Of a DNA stretch of 64,000 nucleotides, positions 27,801 through 37,275 are shown in pieces. The stretch is taken from positions 1 through 64,000 of the forward strand of contig JAWNZC010000114.1 in the NCBI GenBank assembly GCA_035771165.1, given 5' to 3'. The translations under genes were made by a program, and so were the position numbers. Source of the DNA: Paragorgia papillata. Its lineage: Eukaryota; Cnidaria; Anthozoa; Scleralcyonacea; Coralliidae. Position 1 is the stretch's first letter; each line of letters begins with the position of its first letter. The notes beneath the pieces are model-generated. The model searched no databases and was not told the DNA's origin. It was given only the letters and a program-made list of their open reading frames with translations.

Positions 27801-28127
27801 ATTATTTTAATTTACGTGGCGGTTAAGAAAGAGAACAGGCGTTTCTTACGGTTATAGGGCTGAAGTAAGCATTGTTTTGCTAGAGACACTCTTGAAAGTT
27901 TAAATTTAATTTGTAGGACTGAATTTTTTTTTCGGTCCAAATTAAAGCCTTCTGCCAAAAGGAAACATATTCAGCTTTAGATCCACTCCGTTTGAATACA
28001 AGTTATCTAGACAAGCTACACTATAGAACAAACCTGCTTTAGTAGGAGACGCATTCCACCAGCCGGCTGCAGTGTTAAAGAGAACGGGCAAAACGACTGT
28101 CACTAGTGCAAGTGTGATCTTTGCCAT
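9484..28127 (-). CDS. Gene A: secreted FN2-FN2-(EGF)40-pentraxin protein, 45 predicted exons
   Basis: Start ATG is at 28127-28125 and stop TGA at 9486-9484. In order: signal peptide exon, two FN2 exons, 40 EGF-like exons, then a pentraxin/LamG-type domain on two exons. Every internal exon up to the pentraxin is class 1-1, so modules can be added or skipped without losing frame. The first pentraxin exon starts in phase 1 and ends in phase 2, matching the last. Discounting four 1-bp insertions in EGF exons, the sum is 5,568 nt (about 1,855 residues). The product should be secreted or matrix-bound. FN2 modules bind collagen or glycans in known proteins, and pentraxin domains bind ligands in a calcium-dependent way; a recognition or adhesion role here is inference. 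Which EGF exons are actually spliced in is unknown. Gene B is its tandem paralogue about 25.4 kb upstream. Confidence 0.8.
10114..10323. repeat. MITE with TAGCCTGGTACCCT termini, in gene A's last intron
   Basis: Both ends carry about 45-base inverted copies including GGGCCAGGTAACCACTAAAG-like sequence. Non-coding palindromic element of about 210 bp. Confidence 0.85.
10846..11210. repeat. MITE with GGGACCTTAAGAT termini nested in another palindrome
   Basis: Ends GGGACCTTAAGAT and ATCTTAAGGTCCC are perfect inverted repeats. The flanks (CTTATTAACCTCGACCGC at about 10733 and its diverged complement at about 11218-11247) are the two arms of an older palindromic element that it interrupts. A relative is at 5008-5240. 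Confidence 0.8.
11748..11958 (-). CDS. Gene A penultimate exon: N-terminal third of pentraxin domain
   Basis: No ATG-initiated frame marks this exon, but it is clear from splicing. Acceptor CGCATAG precedes the first base at 11958 (phase 1) and donor CT|GTAAGTATT follows 11748 (phase 2), exactly fitting the last EGF exon and the terminal exon. The 211-nt exon reads [31 protein letters not shown], then [16 protein letters not shown], matching the start of pentraxin domains (TVCLWxKS-like motif). The strong donor and the double phase match make it convincing. Confidence 0.8.
12050..12239 (+). ncRNA. Hammerhead-ribozyme repeat, copy 1
   Basis: The ribozyme core is 12182-12239; the upstream part is a repeat shared with 45181-45366. 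Stem I pairs CTACA (12190-12194) with TGTAG (12228-12232), plus GTTC with GAAC beyond an internal loop. Then CTGATGA (12195-12201), stem II GCTGT/ACAGC with a 3-nt loop, GAA (12215-12217), and a 3-bp stem III (ACA/TGT, loop CCG) ending at the cleavage site GTC (C at 12227). All core bases match the hammerhead consensus; type I topology. A (TA)n run starts directly 3'. Known hosts of such ribozymes are Penelope-like elements and small animal retrozymes; which applies here is not decided. Confidence 0.8.
12250..12430. repeat. Fold-back element with GACGAAGGGCC...CGAAACG motif in both arms
   Basis: Two ~65-base inverted arms, each with CTGACGA, GGGC...GCTC and CGAAACG, separated by about 55 bases. 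A one-arm relative is at 50630-50700. The CTGANGA-stem-GAAAC layout is hammerhead-like, as in Penelope-like element terminal repeats (inference). Confidence 0.7.
12736..12837 (-). CDS. Gene A EGF-like exon 40 (last before pentraxin)
   Basis: 102-nt class 1-1 exon between acceptor TAG at 12838 and donor G|GTAAGACC. Reads [16 protein letters not shown] then [13 protein letters not shown]: short EGF with six Cys. It splices in phase to the pentraxin exon 11748-11958. Confidence 0.85.
12915..13118. repeat. Palindromic MITE in gene A intron
   Basis: Arms of about 90 bases (TTGTAATATATCTTCTCAGG... and complement) around a short centre. The frames on both strands are mirror artefacts of the hairpin. 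Confidence 0.85.
13260..13400. repeat. Cluster of GGGGATTATNACCCC palindromes
   Basis: Four variants of the short palindrome (GGGGATTATGACCCC, GGGGTCGCTACCCC, GGGGATTATTACCCC, GGGGATTATATACCCC) recur at 35-40 bp spacing in the intron between the last two EGF exons. Confidence 0.7.
13546..14083. repeat. Long palindromic element with AAAGTGCCACTAAC termini
   Basis: Left end TTTAAAGTGCCACTAACCC is complementary to right end GTTAGTGGCAATTTAAA. Inside, GAATTCCTGGTATTACGTCA and its inverse form further arms. Non-coding intronic element. Confidence 0.7.
14210..18230 (-). CDS. Gene A divergent EGF exons 32-39
   Basis: Eight class 1-1 exons in 5'-3' order: 18114-18230 (117 nt), 17529-17642, 16903-17001 (half-length, listed separately), 16344-16457, 15724-15837, 15529-15642, 15268-15381, 14210-14320 (111 nt). 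Each full exon has six Cys in EGF spacing, for example [42 protein letters not shown] and [14 protein letters not shown]. They differ from each other much more than the array at 19158-26186, and their introns are long and filled with unrelated MITEs, so they are the older part of the gene. Most keep C-x-S-x-P-C (O-glucose consensus) and some keep the O-fucose consensus before the third Cys. Confidence 0.85.
14700..14997. repeat. Dispersed palindromic element, copy 2 (complete)
   Basis: Terminal inverted repeats CATAGTCAATCGAGATATGG and its complement enclose an AT-rich core shared with 1-290 and 29747-30049. Confidence 0.8.
16903..17001 (-). CDS. Half-length EGF-like exon of gene A (C-terminal half plus linker)
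   Basis: 99-nt class 1-1 candidate: acceptor AAG before 17001, donor CAAG|GTTGG after 16903. Reads [14 protein letters not shown], the last three Cys of an EGF, then a 17-residue basic linker. It lacks the N-terminal half of the module. It could be a degenerate EGF or an unused exon; frame is kept either way. Confidence 0.5.
17107..17428. repeat. MITE with AGGGCCTGTTTA termini
   Basis: Starts AGGGCCTGTTTACATGATCCC and ends with the inverse. Inside are repeated CCCGG palindromes. Same terminal family as 5241 and 34581. Confidence 0.8.
18438..19012. mobile_element. Non-autonomous hAT-type transposon with 8-bp target duplication
   Basis: The termini CAGGCTCGGACTGG and CCAGTCCGAGCCTG are perfect 14-bp inverted repeats, flanked by the direct repeat CAAGTAGC at 18430-18437 and 19013-19020. 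An 8-bp duplication and CAG termini are hAT hallmarks. It carries no transposase frame. It sits in a gene A intron; a second copy is at 50183-50835. Confidence 0.9.
19158..26186 (-). CDS. Gene A EGF tandem exon array (exons EGF 3-31)
   Basis: Twenty-nine class 1-1 exons, 114 nt unless noted (5'-3'): 26073-26186, 25827-25940, 25599-25712, 25349-25463 (115), 25121-25234, 24872-24985, 24644-24757, 24416-24529, 24167-24280, 23939-24052, 23712-23825, 23463-23576, 23233-23346, 23002-23116 (115), 22753-22866, 22524-22637, 22282-22395, 22052-22165, 21803-21917 (115), 21526-21639, 21294-21408 (115), 21046-21159, 20797-20910, 20550-20663, 20282-20395, 19862-19975, 19634-19747, 19385-19498, 19158-19271. 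Each begins NPCDSSPC or NPCDSTPC (acceptor TTAG) and ends TCEEKG (donor GTATAG or GTAGAG). Introns of 115-135 bp come in two near-identical types, giving a three-exon unit of about 705 bp. The four 115-nt exons carry a 1-bp insertion that would shift the frame if included. Two exons have His after the first Cys (CHSSP). Confidence 0.85.
26290..26403 (-). CDS. Gene A EGF exon 2
   Basis: Class 1-1, 114 nt. Reads [14 protein letters not shown], then [17 protein letters not shown]. Nearly identical to gene B 49538-49651, including intron flanks, which fixes the position of the paralogous duplication. Confidence 0.9.
26645..26758 (-). CDS. Gene A EGF exon 1
   Basis: Class 1-1, 114 nt. Reads [14 protein letters not shown], then [18 protein letters not shown]. 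Paralogue of 49948-50061; the B copy has Thr where A has Asn before the third Cys. Confidence 0.9.
26907..27077 (-). CDS. Gene A second FN2 exon
   Basis: 171 nt, class 1-1. FN2 pattern: [33 protein letters not shown]. The CCVFPFWY core and four conserved Cys define the fibronectin type II fold, known for collagen or glycan binding. Confidence 0.92.
27306..27420 (+). mobile_element. tRNA-derived SINE remnant in the intron after FN2 exon 1 of gene A
   Basis: B-box GGTTTGAATCC at 27306-27316, then a body shared with 52826-52930 and, more diverged, 58273-58372 (TTCTCT, GGTTCA, GGGGTAGCAC, TAGTATCATTAACAT). The head 5' of the B-box is lost here but recognisable in the B copy. Confidence 0.7.
27520..27687 (-). 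CDS. Gene A first FN2 exon
   Basis: 168 nt, class 1-1; acceptor TTTAG, donor G|GTAACG. FN2 pattern: [41 protein letters not shown]. Almost identical to 53040-53207. Confidence 0.92.
28034..28127 (-). CDS. Gene A signal-peptide exon
   Basis: ATG at 28127 opens 31 codons: [18 protein letters not shown], then [13 protein letters not shown], ending G|GTTTGT in phase 1. Basic start, hydrophobic core and small residues before GWW fit a cleaved secretion signal. An in-frame GTG two codons upstream is not needed. A donor-like GTAAGTC near 28290, conserved near 53660, suggests a 5' UTR exon upstream. Confidence 0.88.
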
Positions 28128-29272
28128 CTCCACACAGTTCCAAATTATATCTTAAACTATAAACATGATATAAGATTTATTAACCATTCCAAAAATGGCT
28201 TTTCAGTAATAAATCACAAGAATAAACATCATCAGTTATGTATATATACAAGATAAATAATATATATAAAATATTAAAATGTTTAGACTTACTACATATG
28301 TCAATAAAGCCGTTAAGACCTACATGCCTCAACACTTTTCTAAGAGCATGTTCTTAAAAGTTGCCTTAAAAATGTTCATATTCTCAATGTCTTCCATAAT
28401 CTAACTGCTATTACTCAAACCGAACGCTGACCATCTTGGACAAAGTGGGACATCTAACATATCCTCTTTACATGCATATGGTGTTAAGATCGTGTGTTTG
28501 TGATCTTAAAATCGATTTGAAACATCTAAATTTTAAACCACACAAATTTAATCACGACTTAGCCTGATCACGACTTACCTGACAAATTCTTATACTAGTA
28601 ACTGATCACAACTAGAGTCAGATGACTAATGCTTATTCTAGTACAGGTAACCTGGCAACCTTTTTTGCTTACAATGAAAAGGACTCATTAAGGACATAAA
28701 AGGAAGCTGTGTGATGAAATTATTCAGGCTTTTCTAGACTCACATAAGTTTTACATCGGAATTCGTTTTTGTTTGTAAACCAGAGTTACCACTTTCCTAG
28801 AAAGATGATCCTTGTAATAAACAGAACCACTTTCCTAAAAAGATGATCCTTGTAATAAACAGACCTTGTAAACAGGCCCTGGAATCTATATCGGGATGGA
28901 ATTATTTACCTAATCTTCTTGCTATTATTAAATGCAAAACACCTCGCTTTAATTGTTTAACCGTATAAATCCTTTGTCTGTAATCATATTACTTAGGAGA
29001 AGGCAACAAATCCTGGTAAAACTGATATAGATCTTTTACAACAAAGTGAAAAGGTTGTAAACCGGGCTGCTGAGATTAGTTTTGATAATGGAATGCTGGC
29101 GTTTAAGCGGAACACTTCAGAGTAAAATATCTGGAGGGCTCCGCTCTAAATGTCAGAATTTCATTATTAAAACTAATTAACCTCGGAAGTTTACCATCTT
29201 TTAACTTTGCTGTTTCCAAAAAACTGTAAACTGTTAAAGAAACAGACTATAAACAAGAGGGCACTCAGAGAC

Positions 29273-29310
<38 letters not shown>

Positions 29311-29746
29311 ATTTATTATTTATAAAATAGGTTGCGTCTTACGCACGCTGTGATTGGTCAATTACCGTGTTTATATCAGGCTATGTAAACACGGTTGTGA
29401 TGTCACGGCACATTTTTTAGCCTTATTTCATTTTTTAATTTTTTATTTATTTTCTATTTCTTAAATATATATATATATATATATACCTCCACCAGCTGGT
29501 TAAAAAGCGGGCCATCCCGCTAACCAGGCTAGCTCACAAGGCTTACACAGAATGAATAAAATGCTTGATTCACGAAAACCTGTTGGGTATTTTGTGAGAT
29601 ATCCTAGTGACAGACAGACAAACAGATAAACAGACAAACACACCAACAAACAGAGGTAAAAACATGGGGGAGGTAATGACTATATTCAGATAAGCTAGGA
29701 AATTACCTATAGTTTAATGACTATCTATTTCGAAGCAATGAAAGAT
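28128..29746. other. 5' flank of gene A, no coding support
   Basis: First 170 bases resemble the gene B 5' flank. Then AT-rich sequence, (TA)n runs at 29276-29308 and 29466-29485, and a duplicated AAAGATGATCCTTGTAATAA at about 28801 and 28840. The promoter should lie here, but no TATA or initiator can be singled out. Confidence 0.5.
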
Positions 29747-30049
29747 CATAGTCAATCGAGATATGGTCTGGAAACTCGGCTAAAGTATTTGTTCTATCTT
29801 TTTGTTCGTCTTTATGCATTTTTGTGCACGGTGCACGGTCACTGAACACATTGTATTTTAGTATAATGAACGAATTGTCCAATAGCAACGTTTCAGTTCA
29901 ATCACTCAACCGTGCTATTTAAATATTAATAAACCTAAAACAAAGGATGTGCATGGTGATTGAAAGATACGGTTCAACATAAAATCACAGCTCATTATAG
30001 GGGCTTTGAAGTTTGCCAAGTTTCCAGACCATATCTCTTTAGACTATAT
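29747..30049. repeat. Dispersed palindromic element, copy 3
   Basis: Complete copy in the opposite orientation to 1-290 and 14700-14997, with CATAGTCAATCGAGATATGG and its diverged inverse at the ends. Confidence 0.8.
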
Positions 30050-32741
30050 GAATATATGGAAGATCGATTAGTGCATTATGGGGGGTAATGAGCATTGATG
30101 CGCGCATAGATATTTGTCAACGGGGGCTCAGCCAAATCACTGCTACATTATTAGCGCCCGAGTACAACCAACTTAGCAAGGTAAAACTTAAACTTTAATG
30201 TATATAGCTGTGACATATAGTCGAAATACTAGATGATAGTTCACAAGAAAATTTAAGGAAGAGAATCGATGTTGGTTTGTTTGGTTTCTTTATTTATAGC
30301 ATGATTTCCTCTCAACTAAAATCGAATTCGTCAGACGCTAGTTACTACAAAACTGTGTGGTGTTTATCAGTTGAAGAACAAGCATGAGATCAAACTGAGA
30401 GCCGCGACCTCTCTCTCTCATTACATTGTTTATAATTCTCATCGACTGAAACACAGCATTTCTATCATGGTTCAACTTTGAAATATTATCTGCAAAGACT
30501 CGGAGACTTGTCAGTCGCGTGATTTAACACTCTCTTAATCGTTTGACAGACTGTATAGAGCGACGATATTTACGAGTCTATATTTACTAACTCAGTTTAC
30601 ATCTTCTGGCTCTCATCAACTCCATTGTCTTTTAATATTCTCGCTTTATTCAGGGAAAGACACTCCGTATAAAACGTAAAGGGACTCCATTTCCTGACCT
30701 AGCTGATATCTATAAATTGTTAATATTAATATTACACTAGCAGGGTTGCTTTGATTCTTGAAAATAAAAATCGGCTGGCATTAGACAGAAATAAGAATAC
30801 TCAATAGAATTCTAAGTAATGGCCAAAGGATACCTAGCTGCTTGACTAGTTAGTTTATATGTCACACAAAACTCGTTAAACATACGATTCATATTGGATC
30901 AATTACTCCTAAACATTTTATTGAATAATTAGAAGATCTTGGCTTGAAAGAGAAAAATTTTGATTTGAGTAAAATTTATACAAAGATCTCGGTGAAAAAC
31001 ATGTACAAAACGATCTTACAATATGACTCTAGATCACTCTCAAAATGCAGGAAATGCGTTTACAGAGACTCTAATTTTCAAAATTTTCTGGGGGGGGGGG
31101 GGGGGGGGGCAGGCCCCCGGACCCCTAGATTGTGGGCCACGGTCAGATTTTAGGCTAGATCCGCCCCCCGACGTTATGTCTCTGTATTTTATTAGTACGG
31201 TGTACGGCTAAATGAAAGTCGCACAGGCGTATCGGTAATGAGTTTTAATTGTTTGTCTGATTCAAATTTAGGCTGCTTTATCTAAACTACAAGGTAACAC
31301 CAAGAAGTCAATAAAAAAACCTTATATTGAAGACTTGCGTCAAACGAACGAGATTTTTCACAAAGTTGGGTCATGCATGTGTATATAGAGCTACAGAGAT
31401 GCATTTCAAAATATTTACGCTATTAGACCTCATTTTGATTAGATTCAAAGCGGTTATATATACTCGAACGCAAGCTAAGCCGTGTGAAGTTTCAATTGCT
31501 CGCCGTCCAAAGGCCAAATCTACGTTTTTCACTAAGGCAACCGAGTAGAACCACGCGTAAGCATCGAAGTTTCGCAATTTATCAATAGCAGAAGTTCGTT
31601 AGCCGTAAACTTGTAAAGAGAATTAACATAGTTAAATAACACAGTTGACTAGGTTCTAAGATAAGAATGTTCATTCGATAGAAACCTATCACCAAAAATT
31701 AATTCGACAGAATCCTGTTAAAACTACACACAAATATCAACCAACTTCATCTTACCTTGTCTTAATGAAACGGGGCAGAATTCAAGCTTCAGACAGATGA
31801 TACTCGATAACGCACGCCAAAGAGGTAGAAGTGCGAAAAGAAAGAACTGTCAAAGGGAGTGGTGTATTGTCTTTTAATGCATGATTATGTGCTCTCGATA
31901 CGCTGCCTTGCACAAGTATAATTTATTTGTATAAATGAACTGCGATCATTGGGTAATATTATTGCATAAAACATGAAATAAACTCTGTTTGCTCTTGGGA
32001 AAGTATTTTCCGTCAGTCATTACGCTAAGGTGCAGAAAATTAATTGCAAATTAATTCATGTTAGTCTTAACAAAGGAACAGAATCTAGTCTTGTAGTACT
32101 GTAGTCTAATTGTAGTCTTCTTGCTTTGTATCACCTAATTACTATTCGAACTCGTTTCAGTGAGAATCCATGTTTACTTGAACAACTCGAGCTCGTGTCC
32201 CATGCACCGGTCATATCCAAACACTATATGGTGAATTAAAACACTATGGAATGTGTATAGGTTAGTGACCGAAACCGAGGTCACTACGCTGGTTATTAAC
32301 CCCAAGGGCCGCAGGCCCAAGGGTAATAACCAGCATAGTGACCGAGGTTAAGGTCACTAACCGACTTAGTTTATTCATGACACAGACGATATTTGTCGTT
32401 ATTTAACAAAAAAATGGTATTCTAGACGTAGTTTTAAAGCGATATAGTAGGTCATTTAATATGCAAGGTCAATAACCTATATATTAACCGCGGCACATCA
32501 AAGATAATTTATGCTCATAAACTAAAGAGCGTTAAAACACTCCATCAAGATTGGCTAAATGATTGCAGAGTCTCTATATAATTACGTTTATAATAATTAT
32601 GATCAAGTCGGTTTTCTTTGATGTACCTCGGTTTATATACAAGTTATAAACCTGGTTTATAACCTGTATATAAATCGCGGTACATCAATTAATTACCTCG
32701 CAACCTTATGTAAACCTCGCAATAACATTAGAACCTAATCG
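30050..32741. other. Intergenic stretch between genes A and B
   Basis: No gene is supported. It holds a poly(G) run at 31090-31109, an inverted repeat at about 32255-32368 (arms GTGACCGAAACCGAGGTCAC and GGTTATTACCC-type sequence) and an imperfect palindrome around 32470-32690. Frames of 60-73 codons lack splice or domain support. Confidence 0.5.
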
Positions 32742-33629
32742 CAAAATGAATATAAGAGCCCAGCTCAAAATTTTAAAATGCAATAATAATAACATTTAAT
32801 AATAATAATAATAACATTTATTTATACCGCGCAAATTCAACTTTAAGGTTTTCAAATGCGCCTTACAATAATTTTTGGCATGGCCGAGTCGAAGGCATAT
32901 CTGAGCCGCGAAGGCAGCCGCCATACGACACATATCGGCCCACGAATTACAGATAAGCCCTAGGTGTTGGTTTTACGGAGGAGGAAAACTGGAGAACCCG
33001 GCGAAAAACCCTCGAAGTACAGGAGAGACCAACTAAACTCTACTCACACGAGTCCCCACCCCGAGAACGGGGCTATTCCCAGACGGTCACCCATCCAAGT
33101 ATTAACCCCGTCTAACCGGGCTTAACTATTGGTGAGAGGCAGCGCCCTAACAGCACACGCCATCCGTGCTCCCCCAAATACCATAACGAAAGGAAACCAT
33201 TTAAAAAAACAAAATATATTTATTGGCGTTTTTTTCTTTGCCTTTTATGTTATTTCACACCTCATCTTATTTTGTTGATCTTTCATCACATTCTTCACCC
33301 ATTTCTGTTTTGTACTTGTCACCTTGGTAAGCATTTCATTGGTCTATTATATAATTTTAAATTTAAAATTGTTTAATCTCTTTTTGATCGTTTATAGTTT
33401 ATATTTTTAAATTGTTTTTAATCTCCTTTTTAACCGTTTTTTTCTTGTAATATCAAACTATATTAATGTTATATATAAGTATATATTCAATGTAATCTTT
33501 AAGTCATTCTGAAGACGTTACTGGTTAAGTAACGAAACGTCAATAAATGTATTTTGTTTTTTTAAATGGTTTCCTTTCGTTATGGTATTGCATTTTAAAA
33601 TTTTGAGCTGGGCTCTTATATTCATTTTG
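32742..33629. mobile_element. Fold-back element (Penelope-like, inferred) split by a SINE
   Basis: The left arm (AAAATGAATATAAGAGCCC..., then ACCATAACGAAAGGAAACC...) and the right arm (33540-33629) are near-perfect inverted copies of about 90 bases. The left arm is interrupted at about 32783 by the 5S SINE. The inner end of the right arm reads CTGAAGA, GTTAC/GTAAC, GAAACGTCAATAAA (33509-33547), a hammerhead-like layout. Confidence 0.65.
32783..33176 (-). mobile_element. 5S-rRNA-derived SINE, copy 1
   Basis: On the minus strand the 5' part (about 33128-33072) reads GTTAAGCCCGGTTAGACGGG, then TACTTGGATGGGTGACC and TCTGGGAATA. This aligns with the internal promoter half of 5S rRNA (AAGC, GTTAGTACTTGGATGGG, GACC, CTGGGAATA). 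The body contains GGGTTTTTCGCCGGGTTCTCC and it ends in an (AAT)n-type tail. About 85-90% alike to 59821-60189 by eye. Confidence 0.85.
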
Positions 33630-34580
33630 AGATTACGGTTTCCGCCCGGTAAATCACTTGCAACAATAGAACCTCGTCACAAACTCTTTTCCTCTTTTCT
33701 TATGGAATTCTATAGAAAACCTCCTTCATCAAGTTATAAATAACTTAACCTTTAACAGGCGACTTTCTGCAAGAGGTACCCATTGACAAGTAAAATTAAT
33801 CGTCTGGCGTTAGCCAATATAAGTAGGGACAAAAATGTCCGATTGCCCGTGTTAAAAGGTTAAGCACCTAACCCTTAGTTTATTAGCGATATAAATCCCT
33901 CGATCGGGCTTCGCCCTCGGGCTTATATATCGCTAATAAACTTTGGGTGAGGTACTAGCTTAACCTGCACCTACCTTGCAAAATAAGGGAGCTTAAGCAA
34001 GCATATATATAACGCGAACGTCACGACGACGACATGCGTGACCCCCAGGAGTAATTCCAACACCGTCCTCGTTGCACATACAACGTCAACTGAAGCATTT
34101 TCACGTTTTCAAGAAGACGTTGTGACAAATAACAGCAAAATCTGTTAGTTTACTTCAGCGTTGATCTATCATACGTTACTTATCTTCTAGATGATATGGA
34201 TGTTTCTTAAAGGTCTTAAAATATACATGAAGTATACAATATACGCGATGTCCTGATTCATGGTTTCTTTTAAATTTGATAATTTAGGGGCTGTTTACCC
34301 AGTTAACTGGGCTAGCCCGGCTCATGCGATTGATTAGGGTCGTACTGTGGTTTTGAAACTCGCATAAACTAAATTTACAAAGAAGAATTGGTTTAGTTTA
34401 GATGTAAACGAATGCTAACGTTAATTCAAATCTCCTTTTGCTGCCGAGGAAAAAATTCGTGACACGAGTCTACCCCCCGGGTAACGTTTCCGCGCGTTTT
34501 CGTATTGTTTCAAGTAATGAGTTGATTGTTGTCGATTCCCTTGAGAGCACTCGGAAACGTTACCATGTGCACTTAGCCTT
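33630..34580. other. Intergenic palindromes and MITE fragments
   Basis: Contains a palindrome at about 33876-33946 (TTTATTAGCGATATAAATCC and its inverse), a fragment related to 10846-11210 near 34020-34180, and an inverted partial copy of the 8732 element at 34287-34470. Confidence 0.55.
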
Positions 34581-35355
34581 AGGGCCTGTTTATATGGAGC
34601 CGAGTTACCCGCCATGTATAGAAATTCAATGCTATCCCATTCCCGGCAGAGTGTTTATATGAGACAGGCGGGTAACTCGGCTAGCCGAGATCCCGGCAAA
34701 ATAGCCGAGATCTCGGCATGCCGGGATAAAATATTCCCATATAAACACTCTCTTGCCGGTGTCACGGTCTCAGCGATCCCCCAGTCTGAGTGATCCCCTA
34801 AGACCAACTGCGCAGTTATCCCCTGCTTTTCTGCATTGATATTGTTGTTCTAACTAAAAAAATACGTATAATCATGGAAACCATACTTTTATCACGTTCT
34901 TTTAAACATTTGGTCGCAAGGTAATCAATATCGTAAGTATAAATATAAAACGCCTGTGATTATTACGAATGGCAATACCATGTAACTCATGTAAATAATA
35001 TAGTTCGCTAAGCTTTCGTCTCGCTAAACTCGATATACTTCATCAGAGCATAAAAGAACGTGATAAAAGTATGTTTTCCATGATTATACGTATTTTTTGA
35101 GTTAGATAAACGACAATATCAATGAAGAAAAGCAGGGGATAACTGCGCGGTTGGTCTCGGCTGGCCGAGTTGAATTCGTCACAACAGCGCACGCGCCACT
35201 TATGAAGACAATCGGAAACTACTCATGGAATGTGAAACCATTATAATGCGAGGGCGGCGTTGACGAGTAACTCGTCTCATATAAACACTCATCCTTTTCA
35301 ACTCGGCTCGCCGGGTAACTCGCCTAGCCAGGTAATTCGGCTCCATATAAACAGG
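34581..35355. repeat. MITE with AGGGCCTGTTTATATGGAGCC ends containing a nested fold-back
   Basis: Ends are inverted copies (GGGCCTGTTTATATGGAG; CTCCATATAAACAGG). Inside, 34801-35157 is a second palindrome with ~100-base arms (AGACCAACTGCGCAGTTATC and inverse). Its centre has, on the minus strand, CTGATGA followed by GACGAAAGC: again a hammerhead-like motif (about 35050-35000). Confidence 0.65.
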
Positions 35356-36466
35356 TGAGGTAGGTGATCTTAGTGAAGTATGTAATCTTCGAGATAAGCC
35401 CTTCAAATTAAGCCCTTTTCGAGTTACATTGAGTATTATTTACTAAGTATTTACTAAGTGTTCATTGTTTACAGCTGGGGTTAACGACACGCCCATTTTT
35501 TCTCCAGACACAACCATTTTTTCCCAGGGCTTAACTCGATGAACTGAAGATGTTTTTACCGTTCGAGTTAAGACCCTCCGAAAAGAAGGGGCTTAACTCG
35601 AAGACAATCAACGAATTAGATGCCCGAGTCAAGCCCCGACATTTGAAGGATGTAAACGAATAGCGCAAAATTCAATGGAAACGAAATTATTCGGTGTTTT
35701 CATGGAGTATAGATAAAATTTGGTCTTTTATAGACTTTTTTTAGTAATTGGCCAATAATTGAAGTATTCGTGCAAAACCTACTAGGACGCGTCTTTTATA
35801 AGTAGAAAATGGCCGCCCGTGTTTACATATATAGCCTGTTACAAACACGAGAAAGAATTTGGAGGAATTCGATCCGTAGGCGTTAGGGTTTGCAAAAGTC
35901 CTCTCAGTTCTCCAAAAGTCACCATTTGCATCGAGTTATATAATCACGAAGGCTCTGTTCTCTATACTATAAAATATGACTAGAAAAGGCGCCAAAAACG
36001 GTAACTCTTAAGGTTAATAAAAAGAATATCTATTATTAACACCTACGTCACTATATACTTACCCCGTATGGATGGTTAGCTGCAGACATGCATGTTTAAG
36101 AGTTTCCAGCCGTTGTTCGGTTACTTGGATACAGGTCTAGGGCCATGTAATGGTCCCCAGCCTTGACCTGTCCACCATGCCCCGTGTCTGCACCCATCAC
36201 ACCGATTATTTCGGTGGAAGTTTAATTACCATAGTCGTAGATTAATGGGTGGGATGGAGGGCACACATTTTCCTCTCTGCCTGTCTTCTTTAGCTATCGA
36301 CTACGCAGAATAACGGCTCTATCAAGCTGGCTCTCCAGAGCGTACTGTACGACACCTGAGAGTTCTCGTCTCTTTAATAGGCTTGCTATCGCCCCATGTT
36401 AACCTTGGTTATATAAATAACCTCATTATTCAATAGATTTACTGGCAATGCGTATAGCATATCTAC
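35356..36466. other. Intergenic stretch, no gene
   Basis: Holds a partial relative of the 1631 element at about 35807-35940 and a less AT-rich block at 36060-36400 that matches nothing I recognise. Confidence 0.45.
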
Positions 36467-36549
36467 TTAACACTTTGAAGCCTGAAGACGAGTCTAAACT
36501 CAGACGATTTTATTCAGTACAGGAAGAGGTACAGGCCTCAAAGTGTTAA
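36467..36549. repeat. Tiny MITE with TTAACACTTTGAAGC termini, copy 1
   Basis: About 83 bp with inverted ends TTAACACTTTGAAGCCTG / CAGGCCTCAAAGTGTTAA and core CAGACGATTTTATTCAG. Twin copy begins 12 bp downstream. Confidence 0.85.
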
Positions 36550-36560
36550 AACGTATCTCT

Positions 36561-36660
36561 TTAACACTTTGAAGCTTGAAGACGAGTCTTTAGTATTTTA
36601 TTCTGGCTAACCCCAGACGATTTTATTCAGCACAGGGAGAGGTCCAGGCCTCAAAGTGTT
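36561..36660. repeat. Tiny MITE with TTAACACTTTGAAGC termini, copy 2
   Basis: Same termini and core as 36467-36549, slightly longer, with TATTCTGGCTAACCCCAGACG in the middle. Third copy at 54283-54374. Confidence 0.85.
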
Positions 36661-36937
36661 ACGATATTTGAGGAAAATCACTAGTGGCTTTTAAATACCG
36701 TAATTACGTATACAACTAGAATCTTTATATTGTAGTAAACAATAAAATTGGCAAAACTAGCCGCCATTTTGGTTTCCTCGCTGGTGAATAGTTAATATAC
36801 GTTCCACGTATTTGGCCCAGATTGAGGACCCAATCAGATTGCATAAGAAGCACTATTCACTTTCAAAGTGTACTGTATATGCGAATGTTGATGTAATATA
36901 TCAACAACGAGTTCGAGTGTTTCATAGTAATAGTTGA

Positions 36938-37275
36938 ATGCCAAAATATTTTCCGACTTGAACTTCTATTTATTGTTATATTGAGGTTTGTATTTCCAAA
37001 ATGTTAATGAGGACGACGTCAATGTAGGCATTTGTATGTGTTTTTTTTCCTTTTCTTATGATAAACCGCTTGAAGATTTTAATGGGAAAAAAATAAAATA
37101 TAGAATATACTATTCAAGTATTCCATTAACATGTGAATTGGGTAATATTTCTGCCGTAACGGAACACTGCGTATGAAAATTATGCCTACATAGACGTCAT
37201 CCTCATTACCATTTTAGAAATACAAACCTCAATATAACAACAAATAAAAGTTCAAATCAAAAAATATTTTGGCAT
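36938..37275. repeat. Palindromic element with ATGCCAAAATATTTT termini
   Basis: Arms of about 115 bases (ATTGTTATATTGAGGTTTGT... and inverse) around a short spacer containing TTTCTTATGATAAACC. Confidence 0.8.

Noticed and set aside
32783..33176. Genuine 5S rRNA gene
   Set aside because: Only the internal promoter part resembles 5S; the rest is SINE body and tail, and two dispersed diverged copies exist.
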